Assembly: GCA_030686995.1 (NCBI GenBank)
Contig: CM060702.1
Coordinates: 65,102,440-65,166,439 of the forward strand
From: Artemisia argyi
Taxonomy: Eukaryota > Streptophyta > Magnoliopsida > Asterales > Asteraceae
Direction: 5' to 3'
Length of the DNA stretch: 64,000 bases
Translations under genes and position numbers: made by a program
Notes under the pieces: model-generated
What the model was told of the DNA's origin: nothing
Database searches by the model: none
What the model saw: only the letters and a program-made list of their open reading frames with translations
Shown: positions 55,701 through 64,000 of the stretch, piece by piece
Layout: each line of letters begins with the position of its first letter
How positions within the stretch are numbered: position 1 is the first letter of the stretch

Positions 55701-56238
55701 TTGGCCAGAAGGAACTAGAGTGGTTCTAGTGAGTTGGGAGTTAAGTCAAGATGGTCAACTCAATATCATTCATAGATTGGATAAGTCATCCATATCTTTT
55801 GTTTTCCTTCAGCAGATTCTTCATTTTGTAAATTATCAAGATTTGGTCACTCTACATGAGTTGGTTACTAAGTATTATGCCACTCATACTCCTGAAGGTT
55901 CTGTATTATATTTGATGGGTGATCTTCAAGTATTGTTTAATTCTTCTACTCCTACTGGTGCAAGTTATGATATATGGAAGAATAATCAGAAATGGAAAGT
56001 TCAGTGTTGGAAGTTCTATCCTATGTCTTATGTACATGTGCTGGAAACTACCACTGGTCTGAGGATTATTATGGATATTATTCACAAATATCCTCTGAAG
56101 GTTTCTTTGATGGAGAAAATGTTACAACAGAAGTTGGAAATTCCTCCTGATCCAGCTGGTAATACAAGATTGTTTGTTGAATCTTTGGTGAAGATTTTCA
56201 AACAAAGGATTAAGACTTCCAGAGCTGCAGTTGAGTAG
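52780..56238 (+). CDS. Extra 3' ORF of C2 (1152 residues, env position), unknown function
   Basis: An open frame begins MAQLEFKDDHNKY. Residues 1-240 form a globular, aromatic-rich domain (KFLMYPRFLQIIL near 190). A low-complexity Pro/Ser/Asp part (250-380) follows, then helical, probably coiled-coil parts near 400-435 and 640-760, and a K/R/E-rich helix near 840-900. Residues about 955-1152 form a second globular domain (LYLMGDLQVLFN, IWKNNQKWKVQCWKFY). I recall similar domains in proteins annotated near Copia elements in Asteraceae. No signal peptide or membrane helix is visible, so a membrane envelope is unlikely. The ORF is intact and a poly(A) tract follows it. Confidence 0.85.
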   Translation: MAQLEFKDDHNKYAILTTKKGHEEFDLMVEFLQRSKIHYALTYCPNLVCESLVKQFWASATKRSATEIVAVIDGVEYVVTEGLIRAKLQLDDENGVYHSNTAEILAGLREARYQSTDTSKWHKNQFCPKWRYLVHLLLQCMSNKCGGWNQFSLQLGCGIVCLSKGETYNFSKFIFDNMLENIDKEKHKFLMYPRFLQIILDITTEDMTHIPIKSLGSKLFASMKTNYTGEHYPMLQAMLPQGNDNVVEGDDADNVSASNAADDGNPSSSGVAADGIPSVVMEEAPATTAEPLPDSTDIPPPTSVHMSPSPTISPVQDAPSEQFHEFEDDLQTLEPELNRPPSPSSLGEQINVGSPNVVLESVSPTGFNEAPHITEQSCDRAEDPITLTFVYESLNRYMNMTEDLQKELAETKITLGNEIKVLKSKVKDLETQLGQQKQSKDGLESTEVAKEANLDSLEILAEVARQSHVLPPKAATASQSKPIILVQRRSTRQYLARQTAEASKVSGSDNDVLMTEAMGILQEKQSLSRVAADQSADKGNTSGETYFVAGKEYLNSPVHPSFENIQVSTDKEVQDVHDEPMADVHVSNDDVAVENVSHDNLDELVTDEDRAEQGKLLQDWENYMKSTKLAEEVQAKFDAELDLETQRYVSTLPIERQRELDAAVLKFDESDWQMIGKQILANPTITAELIGKNVEKQDFESEIVNMLKMRKKEADELKAKAKRDKRMTQAQQRDYMRVYVRNQSSSLFNSAWSKQQVWGLPFEKLVEIYNRIKTKNDKERLGAYKNTPLFNADTSATEKVSLPDTSAGVSHVVSDPLTRKIVDKGKAKVITADPPTRKRTRKQLEQERMGEEAARKLDEFQKDEQKAALARFHDLKTREVEIQAARNKQIRKAMDEQHASAALESSEDSADDQMDTPSVDTEAAEGDSAEAAVHDAIYVPGRRGKRMARVGSLHSLINVNDSDATFIREGSSDDWPEGTRVVLVSWELSQDGQLNIIHRLDKSSISFVFLQQILHFVNYQDLVTLHELVTKYYATHTPEGSVLYLMGDLQVLFNSSTPTGASYDIWKNNQKWKVQCWKFYPMSYVHVLETTTGLRIIMDIIHKYPLKVSLMEKMLQQKLEIPPDPAGNTRLFVESLVKIFKQRIKTSRAAVE

Positions 56239-56270
56239 GGATATTATGTTGTATATGTATTTTATTAGTA

Positions 56271-56272
<2 letters not shown>

Positions 56273-56308
<36 letters not shown>
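56273..56308 (+). repeat. 36-nt poly(A) tract after the extra ORF
   Basis: The stop codon ends at 56238; 34 bp later AATAAA runs straight into 36 A. This resembles the end of a processed mRNA copied into the element. Slippage growth of a shorter A-run is the alternative. Confidence 0.85.
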
Positions 56309-56310
<2 letters not shown>

Positions 56311-56383
56311 AACATATTGTTGTATAGTATTTGTCTGCAGGTTTGGTTATCAACTTACCTGATGTTGACTATTCCATCACAAA

Positions 56384-56800
56384 GTTGGCTAGTCCAAAGG
56401 GTACAACTTTGGTAAAGACACATCAAATCTGTTGATAGCTGTAATGGTTTGCTCAAAACCATAGGGTTGTCAACTCACCAATGCTTTGTTGCTGAGTAGT
56501 TGAAATGGTTGTCAATTGACCATGGATTTTTCCTTTATGGATTCTGAATAATTGGCTAGCCCACATGTATATGGCTTGTGGTAAAGGCAGTGGAAAACCA
56601 TATTTGGTAATCAGTTAACCAAGATGATTTTCATCAAGATAATTAGCTAGTCCTGAGCAAACGGCTACAGGTAAAGACATCTCAAATCCGTTTATAGCTG
56701 ATGATTTGCTAAAAATCATGTGGTTATCAGGGTACCTTTGAACACTTGGCTACTCCAGTAGTGATGGCTATTGGTAAAGAGACATCAAATCCAATATTTT
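56384..56800 (+). repeat. Hairpin repeat array near the 3' end of C2
   Basis: Four units start with (T/A)TGGCTA(G/C)-like sequence and end with GGTAAAG, at about 56384, 56552, 56643 and 56746. Between these ends lies a hairpin whose stem differs in each unit: CCAAAG/CTTTGG, CCACA/TGTGG, CCTGAGC/GCT-A-CAGG, CCAGTAG/CTATTGG (one G-T pair). Units 1 and 3 have a second hairpin: ATGGTTT/AAACCAT (56444-56462) and ATGATTT/AAATCAT (56701-56719). Stem changes are compensatory, which suggests selection on RNA structure. Confidence 0.7.
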
Positions 56801-57039
56801 CAATGATTCACCTCTCGCAGGAGTTAACACACCTGGAAGTGATGAGAATAGTATGAAACTAATTTGTTTTGATGTACATTTAGTCATTTGTTGCTGCAAA
56901 GAATGGAGATTTTAAGTATATGTTGATCATAGAGATTCTGCTGATGATAATTCTTTGCTGGTGCTCTGTTACAATCCTCTTGGTATGTTACTTTACAGAT
57001 CTATCAAGAATCTTGAACTTAACTAGGTCAAATTCAAGA

Positions 57040-57051
57040 TTAGGGGAGGAT
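57040..57051 (+). other. Polypurine tract of C2
   Basis: TTAGGGGAGGAT lies directly before the 3' LTR. Confidence 0.85.
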
Positions 57052-57530
57052 TGTTGTGAATTCTGTGTAGAAAGAATTCTGCTGCTGTTTCTGCTGAAAG
57101 GATCCTGCTGAAGAGTTGGTTTCTGCTGAAGCAGTGTATCTGCTGAAGACATAGTTCAGCTTTATTAGTTTCTGCGGATATAGTATTTCCGTGTTTTATG
57201 TAATGTAGTTTGGATATGCATGAGTTTATTTAGGAAGTGATAATGCATATCTTTTAGAAGTTTTAGAATATACGTTTCTGGAGAAACGGTTTAGGGTTCC
57301 TTGAGTATAAAAGGAACACACGGTTTATGTATTGAATAACTTTTAGAAAACTCATATTATAATTAAAAGATCCATAGAGGATCAAGTATTCTTAGTATCA
57401 AACTTGTGTTTTGTTTCCGCTTTATAAATACAAGTTGCAGGGATTATCTATTAGTGTGTTATTGATTACAGTAACATTACTAACGATTCTAGAGTGCTCA
57501 ATAAGATCTATCAAGGTCTATAGCTCAACA
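57052..57530 (+). repeat. 3' LTR of C2
   Basis: 479 bp, identical to the 5' LTR except at two sites by eye (GGG/GTG near the start; AATGATT/AACGATT near the end). TATA box at 57306-57312. Confidence 0.94.
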
Positions 57531-57535
57531 TATTG

Positions 57536-58060
57536 GATGACGCTTTGTGGGCTTTCCGCACAGCATATAAAACACATACTGGAACAACACCTTATAAATT
57601 AATATACGGAAAAGCTTGTCATCTGTCACTCGAACTTGAACATCGTGCATATTGGGCACTTAAAAACTGTAACAACGACTTGATAGCCGCAGGAGAAAAA
57701 TGAGTGTTTCAACTACATGAGTTAGACGAATTCCGTTTACATGCTTATGAAAATTCTATACTATACAAAGAAAGAACCAAAATCTGGCATGATCAAAAGT
57801 TAAAAATAAGAAAAGAATTCAATAAAGGAGAAAAAGTACTCCTATTTCACTCTAAATATGAATTCAAGCAACTGAAATTGAAATCCCATTGGATTGGGCC
57901 CTACGTGGTTAAACACCAATATCCTTCTGGATATATGGAATTATATGGAAAAGAAGAAAAAACTTTTATAGTAAATGGTCACAGACTCAAATTATATCAC
58001 GAAGAAGAAAGTTTCAATGATCAAAGGGAGGAATTGACTCCTTGCTTTCCCAAAGACTAA
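57536..58060 (+). pseudogene. pol: G1 integrase, C-terminal part
   Basis: It continues with [13 protein letters not shown], then [15 protein letters not shown] and the C-terminal tail (KGEKVLLFHSKYEF, WIGPYVVKHQYPSGYMELYG, NGHRLKLYHEEE). One stop interrupts at 57701. The end at 58060 (CFPKD) is followed by the GCGCTTCTCGGGAGGCAACC line typical of the region after Athila integrase and seen in G2. Confidence 0.85.
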
Positions 58061-58426
58061 AAACACCGTCGTTGTGAGTCTAACTTAAGACTCCTATAAC
58101 AAAAACAAGCGCTTCTCGGGAGGCAACCCGTGGTTTTTAAACATTTTTTATTTAAGTGTGGAGGCATTCTCGCCTTATATGGTTAAAAAAAATCCAAAAA
58201 TATTTTGTGTATTTTCTTTGTTTGTTTATTTTTGCAGGTTGTATGAGAATATGTGGATGCTTGGTGACAAATCTCTTATCAACTTCCATAGCCCCGGGAA
58301 GTTTCAATCTTTTTCTTCTCGATTATCCTATTTTTATTATTTTTCAGTGTTTCACATTGGAGACAATGTTCAACTTAAGTGTGGAGGGGGGGGGGGACAA
58401 ATAGGATAATATTAGGTCACTATTTA
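58061..58426 (+). other. G1 region after integrase
   Basis: Noncoding. A hairpin-like ACATTG...CAATGT (about 58355-58370) is followed by AAGTGTGGAGGGGGGGGGG, a purine tract. This matches the arrangement at 21299-21340 in G2 and 4277-4318 in G0. The sequence ends where C3 begins; the presumed duplication is ATTTA (58422-58426), with its partner beyond the window. Confidence 0.6.
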
Positions 58427-58754
58427 TGTAAACACAAGTATGATAATGAAAGAAAATAGATGAGAATGAGAGGTGGTTGATTATAAGAAATGAGAGAAGA
58501 TAAAATTGCAAGAGTTTCACTAGTGTATTCAAATAACCAACAATTGTAAAGTTTACATAAGCATGATATATATAGGGGAGGAGTAGGGCAACACTCCCTA
58601 CCTCCCTCTTTCATCTAAATCGTGGGCTTTCTAGGCCCATGGGCTTACATGCTTAAGCCTTGTAATATAAACATAGTGAATAAAATAACTAAGCAACCTA
58701 TTACAAAAAGTAATGACCGAGACTTGACTATAATACGAAAGTATGATCCCAACA
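58427..58754 (-). repeat. 3' LTR of C3 (about 328 bp)
   Basis: On the minus strand it starts TGTTGGGATC right after the PPT and probably ends TTTACA. TATA box on the minus strand at 58566-58575. Three TGGGCY (site II type) motifs lie close together at 58623-58646, upstream of the TATA box on the minus strand. Confidence 0.7.
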
Positions 58755-58766
58755 ATCTCCCCCTAA
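58755..58766 (-). other. Polypurine tract of C3
   Basis: On the minus strand CTTAGGGGGAGA adjoins the LTR, nearly the same as the PPT of C1. Confidence 0.8.
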
Positions 58767-61040
58767 GGGTCGGTCATCACGGTTGCTTGCCGTCTTCATC
58801 TTTGTCGTTGACTTGTAACATGTAAAACTCTAGACGTCTTCAAAAATGGTTGAATGATAATGAATGTACTTTGCTCTATGTCTTTGTTCTTTGGTGATGA
58901 TGTAATGATTGTGTTATGAAGTAGTCTGCCATTCGTCACTCCTGCATCTGTGGTGGTTGTCCGTCATTCCAACATACTCATACATCTTTGGACTTAAACT
59001 TTCACATGCACGAAGTTCCTTTTCATACTCTGAGATCTTTAGTCTTTAAACTTTGTAGATTCTTCTTTATTGACGTAGAATCTTTCTTTGAACTTTGTGG
59101 TGTTAAGATCTTTGGGGGAGATTTCTTTGACTTCAAGATGTATGTATGAGCATGTTGGAATCTACCATCATGGAAGTGAGGTACCTGCGAGTAAACAGTT
59201 AGCAATAAATACCCGGTACTTACAGATAAGGAATTAGAGTTCATCAACAGCATATTGTGAAGACTCCCTCTAATCCTTATCCAGGCCGTTCCCATATCAG
59301 ATACTCCCGAAGGAGCTTACGAGACCTACTAAGTAGCTCAATGACTGGGTGAGTCGCTGGGGATCACTCCACGACTGTAGACCGTAATGGAACCACCGCA
59401 AATACTAAGCATAACCCTTGTGGGGTTACCGAAGTGACCTGCTGTCAGGGCTGTTTGATGTTGACCCTGGCAGGATTTCCGTTCAATCATTGAGAAATAC
59501 ATAAGTAATCCTCTCATAAACGTTCTCGGCAGATTGCTAAGATCTGCGAAGGACTCGATAATTTACAGCTGGTGTCCATTGACGTAGAACACTAGTTGTA
59601 GAAATACTAAGTGTTCCTAAGAGATCTTTGATGTATCTCAAGGCTCTAGACTCTATAAGTGTACACTTAGGTTTCCTATGCGGAGACTAGGGAAGGGTCT
59701 CCTGCTTCAATATCAACCATCTCTAAGAGATAGGTCGATAGGTTACGCTGGTTCCCCGTGAGAATGAAACAAGTCCTTTTAAGAGAACTTGAGTGGTTAA
59801 GAAGGTTTAGTGCATTGCGTCACTGGGTCCATGACGACTTTATCTTCAATACCGGTGTTGTCTTTTGCAACAACCAGTAGCATACGTATTGAACCCGGTG
59901 TCTGCCCTAAGGTTGAACATATGGAGGGCTATTTCTTTTCACCCTTTTCTTTGATTTTCTTTTTAATTCTTCAACTCCTTCTTTCCCTTTCATTCTTTTC
60001 TCCTTTTTTTTTTCGTATCATACCTAAGGACTTCTAATTCTAACTATGGGAGATGTCCTTGGGTAGATCCCTCCGGCTCTGGCGGATCATAGGACGGATA
60101 TTCCTATCTTAATCACCTTATAACTCCGACAGTAGCCAAGAAACCTTTGATTGAAAATCTCTCAAAGTGTTTGTGATAATCAAATATTTTGGTTAACACT
60201 TTGAGAGTTTTGTGTACACTTTTGAAGGGCTCCCCCTGCACATGTGCTCATAAGTATTTAATAAATTTGCACATGCGGGAGGAGCAAGCATTTTGAATTG
60301 ATCCACTTTCCGTGAACAAGACCGATTCGAGACACGCTTACATCACTTGTTAAACTAGCTTGAAGTTATTACCCGGCCTGGTCAAGTCCACAGAAAGTTT
60401 CTCGAGACGGTACATTTCTACTAAGACAAACCTTTTCGAGACACGCTTACGTGGTTAGTTAAAGAGTTCCATTGTCAGCTTTTAGGTGACAACTAGCTCT
60501 AGTAACTAACTTGATGTTATTACCCGTCGAGGATAAGTCTTTTCGATATTACTAACATTTATTGTCTCGTCAATTCCTGGGTAATTTCTAAGTCTAGCTC
60601 TCATATGATACAACTTTTAGCCTTTTGGCTACTTATATTTTAATCACTTTTACATTTTCTCCCCCTCAAAAATAGCATATGAAATGATGTTTTTGACATT
60701 CTTTTGGATTAAAATATGCCCTTTGAGTCTTATGGGGAGATTCACCAAGAACTTTTAGATTTTGAACAAAGTATTTTGTATTGACAAGTGCTCCCCCTCA
60801 ACAAGTGATTAGGTCTTATTGAGGTGAAGTACTTGTCCTTTTGAGCAGAATTGTGAAAAAATCATAAAATTTGATGAATTCTACTCAAAAGTAAGAAGCC
60901 TTCGCTCCTTATATTAGGATTGAGGCACTGATGCGTACCTCAGGGTCCTTTCTTTACAAGTTCGGGTTGTGCACTGTAATGTGTGCACAAGCCAATATGA
61001 AGTTTTATATTGACAAATCAAATCAAATTCTTACAACATT
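58767..61040 (-). other. Noncoding 3' region of C3
   Basis: No gene is supported. Additional PPT-like motifs (GGGGGAG on the minus strand) lie near 60239-60249, 60658-60667 and 60790-60799. The block around 59700-59960 matches 42330-42700 of C1, including the words ATGGACCCAGTGACGCA and GAGAATGAAAC (on the respective strands). Confidence 0.65.
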
Positions 61041-64000
61041 CTACCAATCAGGTCTCTGAAATGTCAACACCGGAAATCCTTGTCTGCCTCCCACATAACT
61101 TTCCAATCTCCGAAACTGATCCCTGCGCTTCAATCGGTTCACAATCCTTAAGATGAATCTGCGAGCATCCCTGGCCTCATTGGTATTCCACCTTTTAGAT
61201 TTACCCAGAGCAATGTCATCCAATCTGCTTTTGATTCTATCTCTGACGAACTTCAAGGTTTCATCACAGAACTTATGAATTTCTTCGTAGGCCATGAAGC
61301 AGTTGCGACCGTTTACACTGCGGTAGGTGAACCCAAATGCTGGATGTCTGATCAAGGAGTATTGAGATAGATGTTGAAGGTTGGGGATGTCAAACAGGTT
61401 TGGTTTGGTGAGATTCAGCTTCTTCTGATAACTTTCTACTCCAGTTGAAGATCTTCAACTCGTTCTCTGATGACTATCTGCCTAATGTAGATTAGGAGAG
61501 CCGTGATAAAGGCAAGCTGCATCTCCTTGGGTAAGTTGCAAAGCTTTCCTTGAACTTTGAGCAGGTACATATCTTCAATGTCGTTGAGTAGTAGTCGTGG
61601 AAAGTCTGACTCGGAAATATATACTCTTTTTCATCAAGTCTTTTGAGTGTGATTTTGCTGAGGAAGGGGTACCCAAAGTGAGTGACAGTCGAGATGAACT
61701 GAATCGAGACTATCTTCAAATCACTTGTCACATCACCCATTGTCTAGTTGAGTCTTCTGCTTCGATAATACTGTGCCCGGTTGTCTGGCCAGTGATGTAT
61801 GGTGCATTCCGATCATAGTCAACAATTTTGTCGATGAATAAGGCAGAGGCTTCTTCTTCGATGGCATTGTTGAGATATCTAGCTGCAGGGAGAAAGGCAA
61901 GTGATGTGACGTACTTCTTCTCAATCTTGCTGCAGAGTTGCAGAAATTCCAAGTCATTGTTGAAGAAGAACTTGTAAGGGATCTTTGGTTCCTTAGGCTT
62001 CCCAATCATCGGTAGTGGTTTGGACCAGTCAGTTATGTAAGGTGCGGTTTTCCTTGTGACCGGATCGGCATAAGATTCTGGATTGATCCAGTCAATATTG
62101 CTTGACATAGCTCGAGCAATATTTTCCAGATCGTACTCAAGTTCGATGGAGTTAGCAGACCTATCTTTCAGAAGATTGAACACATCATTCTTGATTCTTC
62201 GCAGCTCTTTCTTATTCATCTAAAACTTATGCTGAATCAATTGAGCGTATTCCACCGTTCGACCATCTTGAGGTTCTTGATTATCTGCGAGTGGCGGTTG
62301 CGAATTAATCATCTTTTCAAACCAGGAGTAATCGGCAGTATCGTCTTGGTCTAGCCATTTGAGGACGGTTTTTGGTTTCTTGGGTTCTGTGCCTTTTGAT
62401 GAGGTGTCCGGTTTATGTTGATGATGCTTTCGTTTCCTTTCTTTTTTCTTCTTGGAAGACGGTTCTGGAACTTCATCGGGCTGAGGAATCTCGTCACCAC
62501 CTGTGTATTCAAAGTGGTCATGTGCTTTGGGAGCAAAACCAGATGCCTTAGGTTGTTGTGAGGATGTTGTTGTTGTTGGAGGGATGATCGGTGCTTTTGA
62601 TTGAGATGAGGGTCCTTCGGCTTGTTTTTGTTTCTTTGCCTGAGAATTAGGATCCTAATCTTCATCATCTCTTGGACGTTTCAGTTTGTCCGCCTCTGTG
62701 CTGCAGGTCTCTTTGGTAATTTTGGCTTTCAAAGCTTCCAGGACTTTAGCTTCTTTAGGGGATAATGTGAACTTGCTTGCCAGTTTGTCCAAGAGCTGGG
62801 CTTCTAATTCGTCCATAGATAGCCCCGGTAGTGGAACAGTTGATTTTTCGGCTCGAAGAGTAAACATGGTAGATCGGATCACTTTCTTGACTGCTTGCTC
62901 TGCGAACTTGGTGAGTTCATCTCTCATAGGTGCCAGTAGCTCTTTCAACTCAGCGACTAAGTGTTGTGCCATGTATTGGTGTGCTTGAGCAGCTAATGTG
63001 GCTTCCAAGTTCTCTTGCACGTCCTTAGCTAGGAAGGTGTCAACCTTTTCTTGTAGCTCTTGGACATTTGTGTTGAGCTTTGTCAGTTCAGCAACTTGGC
63101 TTGCTAGAGATGCAACCTGATCTTCCAATCTGCTTTTCTTTTTTACATGAACTCTTCTGAATGCTGACTTTAGCAACTTTGATGCAGCAGAGGCTTTGGT
63201 GCTTGTTGGTTTCTTGATTGATTTGTCGTGGGTAGATTCGGATGCAGGAGGTGATGATTGTGAAGATTCTATGTTGGTAGTAACGTCTTTATCATCTCCT
63301 CTGTGTGATTCGGGTTCTTCAATATTCTTAGCTTTGACTGCTTCCTCTTCCAACCTTTGTTCTTCAGCTAGTTTGTCAGCCTCGGCTTTAAGCCTTAATT
63401 CTTCAGCAAGCTTGGCATCTTCTTCTCTTTTCAACTTTTCTTCTGCCAGCTTGGCTGTCTCTTCAGCCTTCCTGCTTTCTTCCATACGTATTGTCTCTTC
63501 CAGTTTTGCTTGTGCAAGTTCTTCAAGTCTAGTCTCCTCAGCTTCTTGCTTTTTCCTTAATTCTTCTTCTTGAGCCCTTTCTCTGAGCTCCATTTCTTCC
63601 ATAGACATCAACTGTGGGGCATCAGTATCCATGGGATCTTCCTCTTCCTCTTCTCCAGTTGCTGAAGCATTAGTCATTTCTATGTCTGTGGGAGATACCG
63701 AAGGATTGTCGTAGGCGACCAAGTCAGTGTTGATTCCTGTGGCAGAATCAGGAATGCTGCTAGATCCGCCAGCTTCGGTAGTTTGAGAGAACACTGGAGG
63801 TGGAGGTAGATCAGCATTGAATGCATCTATCTTGCTATGGAGGAGACCCAGCTTGAGAGCTCTTTCATTTTCTTCTTACACTGAAAGGCCTATATTGGAT
63901 TGGGCAGACTCTTATTCAGCAGTCATGGGTTCCTTGATTTTCTCTCTCCTGATCCTTTCTTCTTCTAATATTGACTCAGCTTCAGTGAACGGTCTTTGAT
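61041..64000 (-). pseudogene. Extra 3' ORF of C3, broken, start outside the window
   Basis: One minus-strand frame runs from the window edge to about 61728, with stops near 63913, 63874, 62655 and 62220, then shifts; the C-terminal piece is 61355-61041. The first part (63794-62655) has a long charged helix (repeats like LAEELRLKAEADKLAEEQRL, about 63420-63360), then a basic stretch and a second helical part with VQELQEKVDTFLAKDVQENL. The C-terminal part (YEEIHKFCDETLKFVRDRIK, RRLESYVGGRQGF) is of a type I recall from Asteraceae Copia 3' ORFs. No membrane or catalytic motif is visible. It differs from the extra ORF of C2. Confidence 0.75.

Larger units (their letters stand above)
44364..57530 (+). 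mobile_element. Element C2: young, nearly intact Copia element with extra ORFs
   Basis: LTRs 44364-44842 and 57052-57530 are 479 bp each and differ at two sites by eye. The duplication TATTG lies at 44359-44363 and 57531-57535. The order is primer site, gag, second zinc knuckle, pol, a cluster of PPT-like repeats, an antisense ORF, a 1152-codon extra ORF, a poly(A) tract, a hairpin array, PPT. Position and style of the extra ORF recall Sirevirus env-like genes. It may have been active recently. Confidence 0.93.
10286..58426 (+). mobile_element. Element G1: old Athila-like Gypsy element, host of the other insertions
   Basis: G1 parts in the window are 10286-11284 (5' LTR remnant), 11285-16399, 31336-31470, 44344-44363 and 57536-58426. 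Joining them across the 5-bp duplications AAAGC, CTATA and TATTG gives a continuous integrase reading, which proves the nesting. The coding region has many stops and frameshifts, so G1 is dead. Its 3' LTR is not seen and should lie beyond C3, outside the window. Confidence 0.9.
58427..64000 (-). mobile_element. Element C3: minus-strand Copia element, 3' part only
   Basis: From right to left: a broken extra ORF (64000-61041), a noncoding region, PPT, and 3' LTR (58754-58427). Pol and the 5' LTR lie beyond the window. The noncoding part resembles that of C1, so C3 is a relative that carries an extra ORF absent from C1. The inner LTR border (58427, TGTAAACAC) is inferred from the TG end and could be slightly off. 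Confidence 0.8.

Noticed and set aside
52780..56238. Calling the C2 extra ORF an envelope gene
   Set aside because: Only its position fits. No signal peptide, membrane helix or fusion motif is visible.
58391..58396. G-run in GTGGAGGGGGGGGGGG as a quadruplex or special signal
   Set aside because: It fits the purine tract seen after the same hairpin in G0 and G2; a separate role is not supported.

Overview
The window is plant nuclear DNA made of nested LTR retrotransposons. I see no host gene, rRNA, tRNA gene or CRISPR array. From memory, the Gag, Pol and extra-ORF protein styles resemble Athila-type Gypsy and Sirevirus-like Copia elements that are abundant in Asteraceae (Tanacetum/Artemisia type). 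That host assignment is inference; no search was run.

The scaffold is one old, decayed plus-strand Athila-like element, G1 (10286 to at least 58426). Its gag-pol runs 11638-16399, 31336-31470, 44344-44363 and 57536-58060, and is split by insertions. E3 (16400-31335, minus strand, 5-bp target duplication AAAGC) is a large-LTR element without coding sequence. E3 is itself split inside its 3' LTR by G2 (16552-24337, plus, duplication ATGAG), an Athila-like element that kept Gag, protease and an integrase tail but no RT. C1 (31471-44343, plus, duplication CTATA) is a decayed Copia element. C2 (44364-57530, plus, duplication TATTG) is a very young Copia element with an open pol and an extra 1152-residue ORF. 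C3 (58427 to beyond the window, minus) is a third Copia element, related to C1. Upstream, G0 (1665-10285, minus) sits in the 5' LTR of G1; it has an intact gag and an ATHILA-type ORF1 but no pol. F (before 1 to 1664, plus) belongs to the same family as G0 and lies in the 3' LTR of G0.

Insertion order follows from the nesting: G1 first; then E3, G0, C1, C2 and C3 into G1; G2 into E3; F into G0. By-eye LTR divergence agrees. C2 differs at about 2 of 479 sites, C1 at about 14 of 367, and G2 at about 4-5% over the part compared.

The most unusual signals are not protein genes. F, G0 and G2 carry about 37 copies of an 11-bp palindrome, TGACG(G/C)CGTCA. They form six-site arrays just upstream of the LTR TATA box and pairs in internal spacers, with paired sites always 23 bp apart. 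The same LTRs hold a conserved antisense match to the 5' half of tRNA-Asp, whose 3' end matches their primer-binding site, and a U5 hairpin with a compensatory change. C2 has an array of hairpins with covarying stems before its 3' LTR, an ORF on the opposite strand head-to-head with its extra ORF, and a 36-nt A tract right after the extra ORF.
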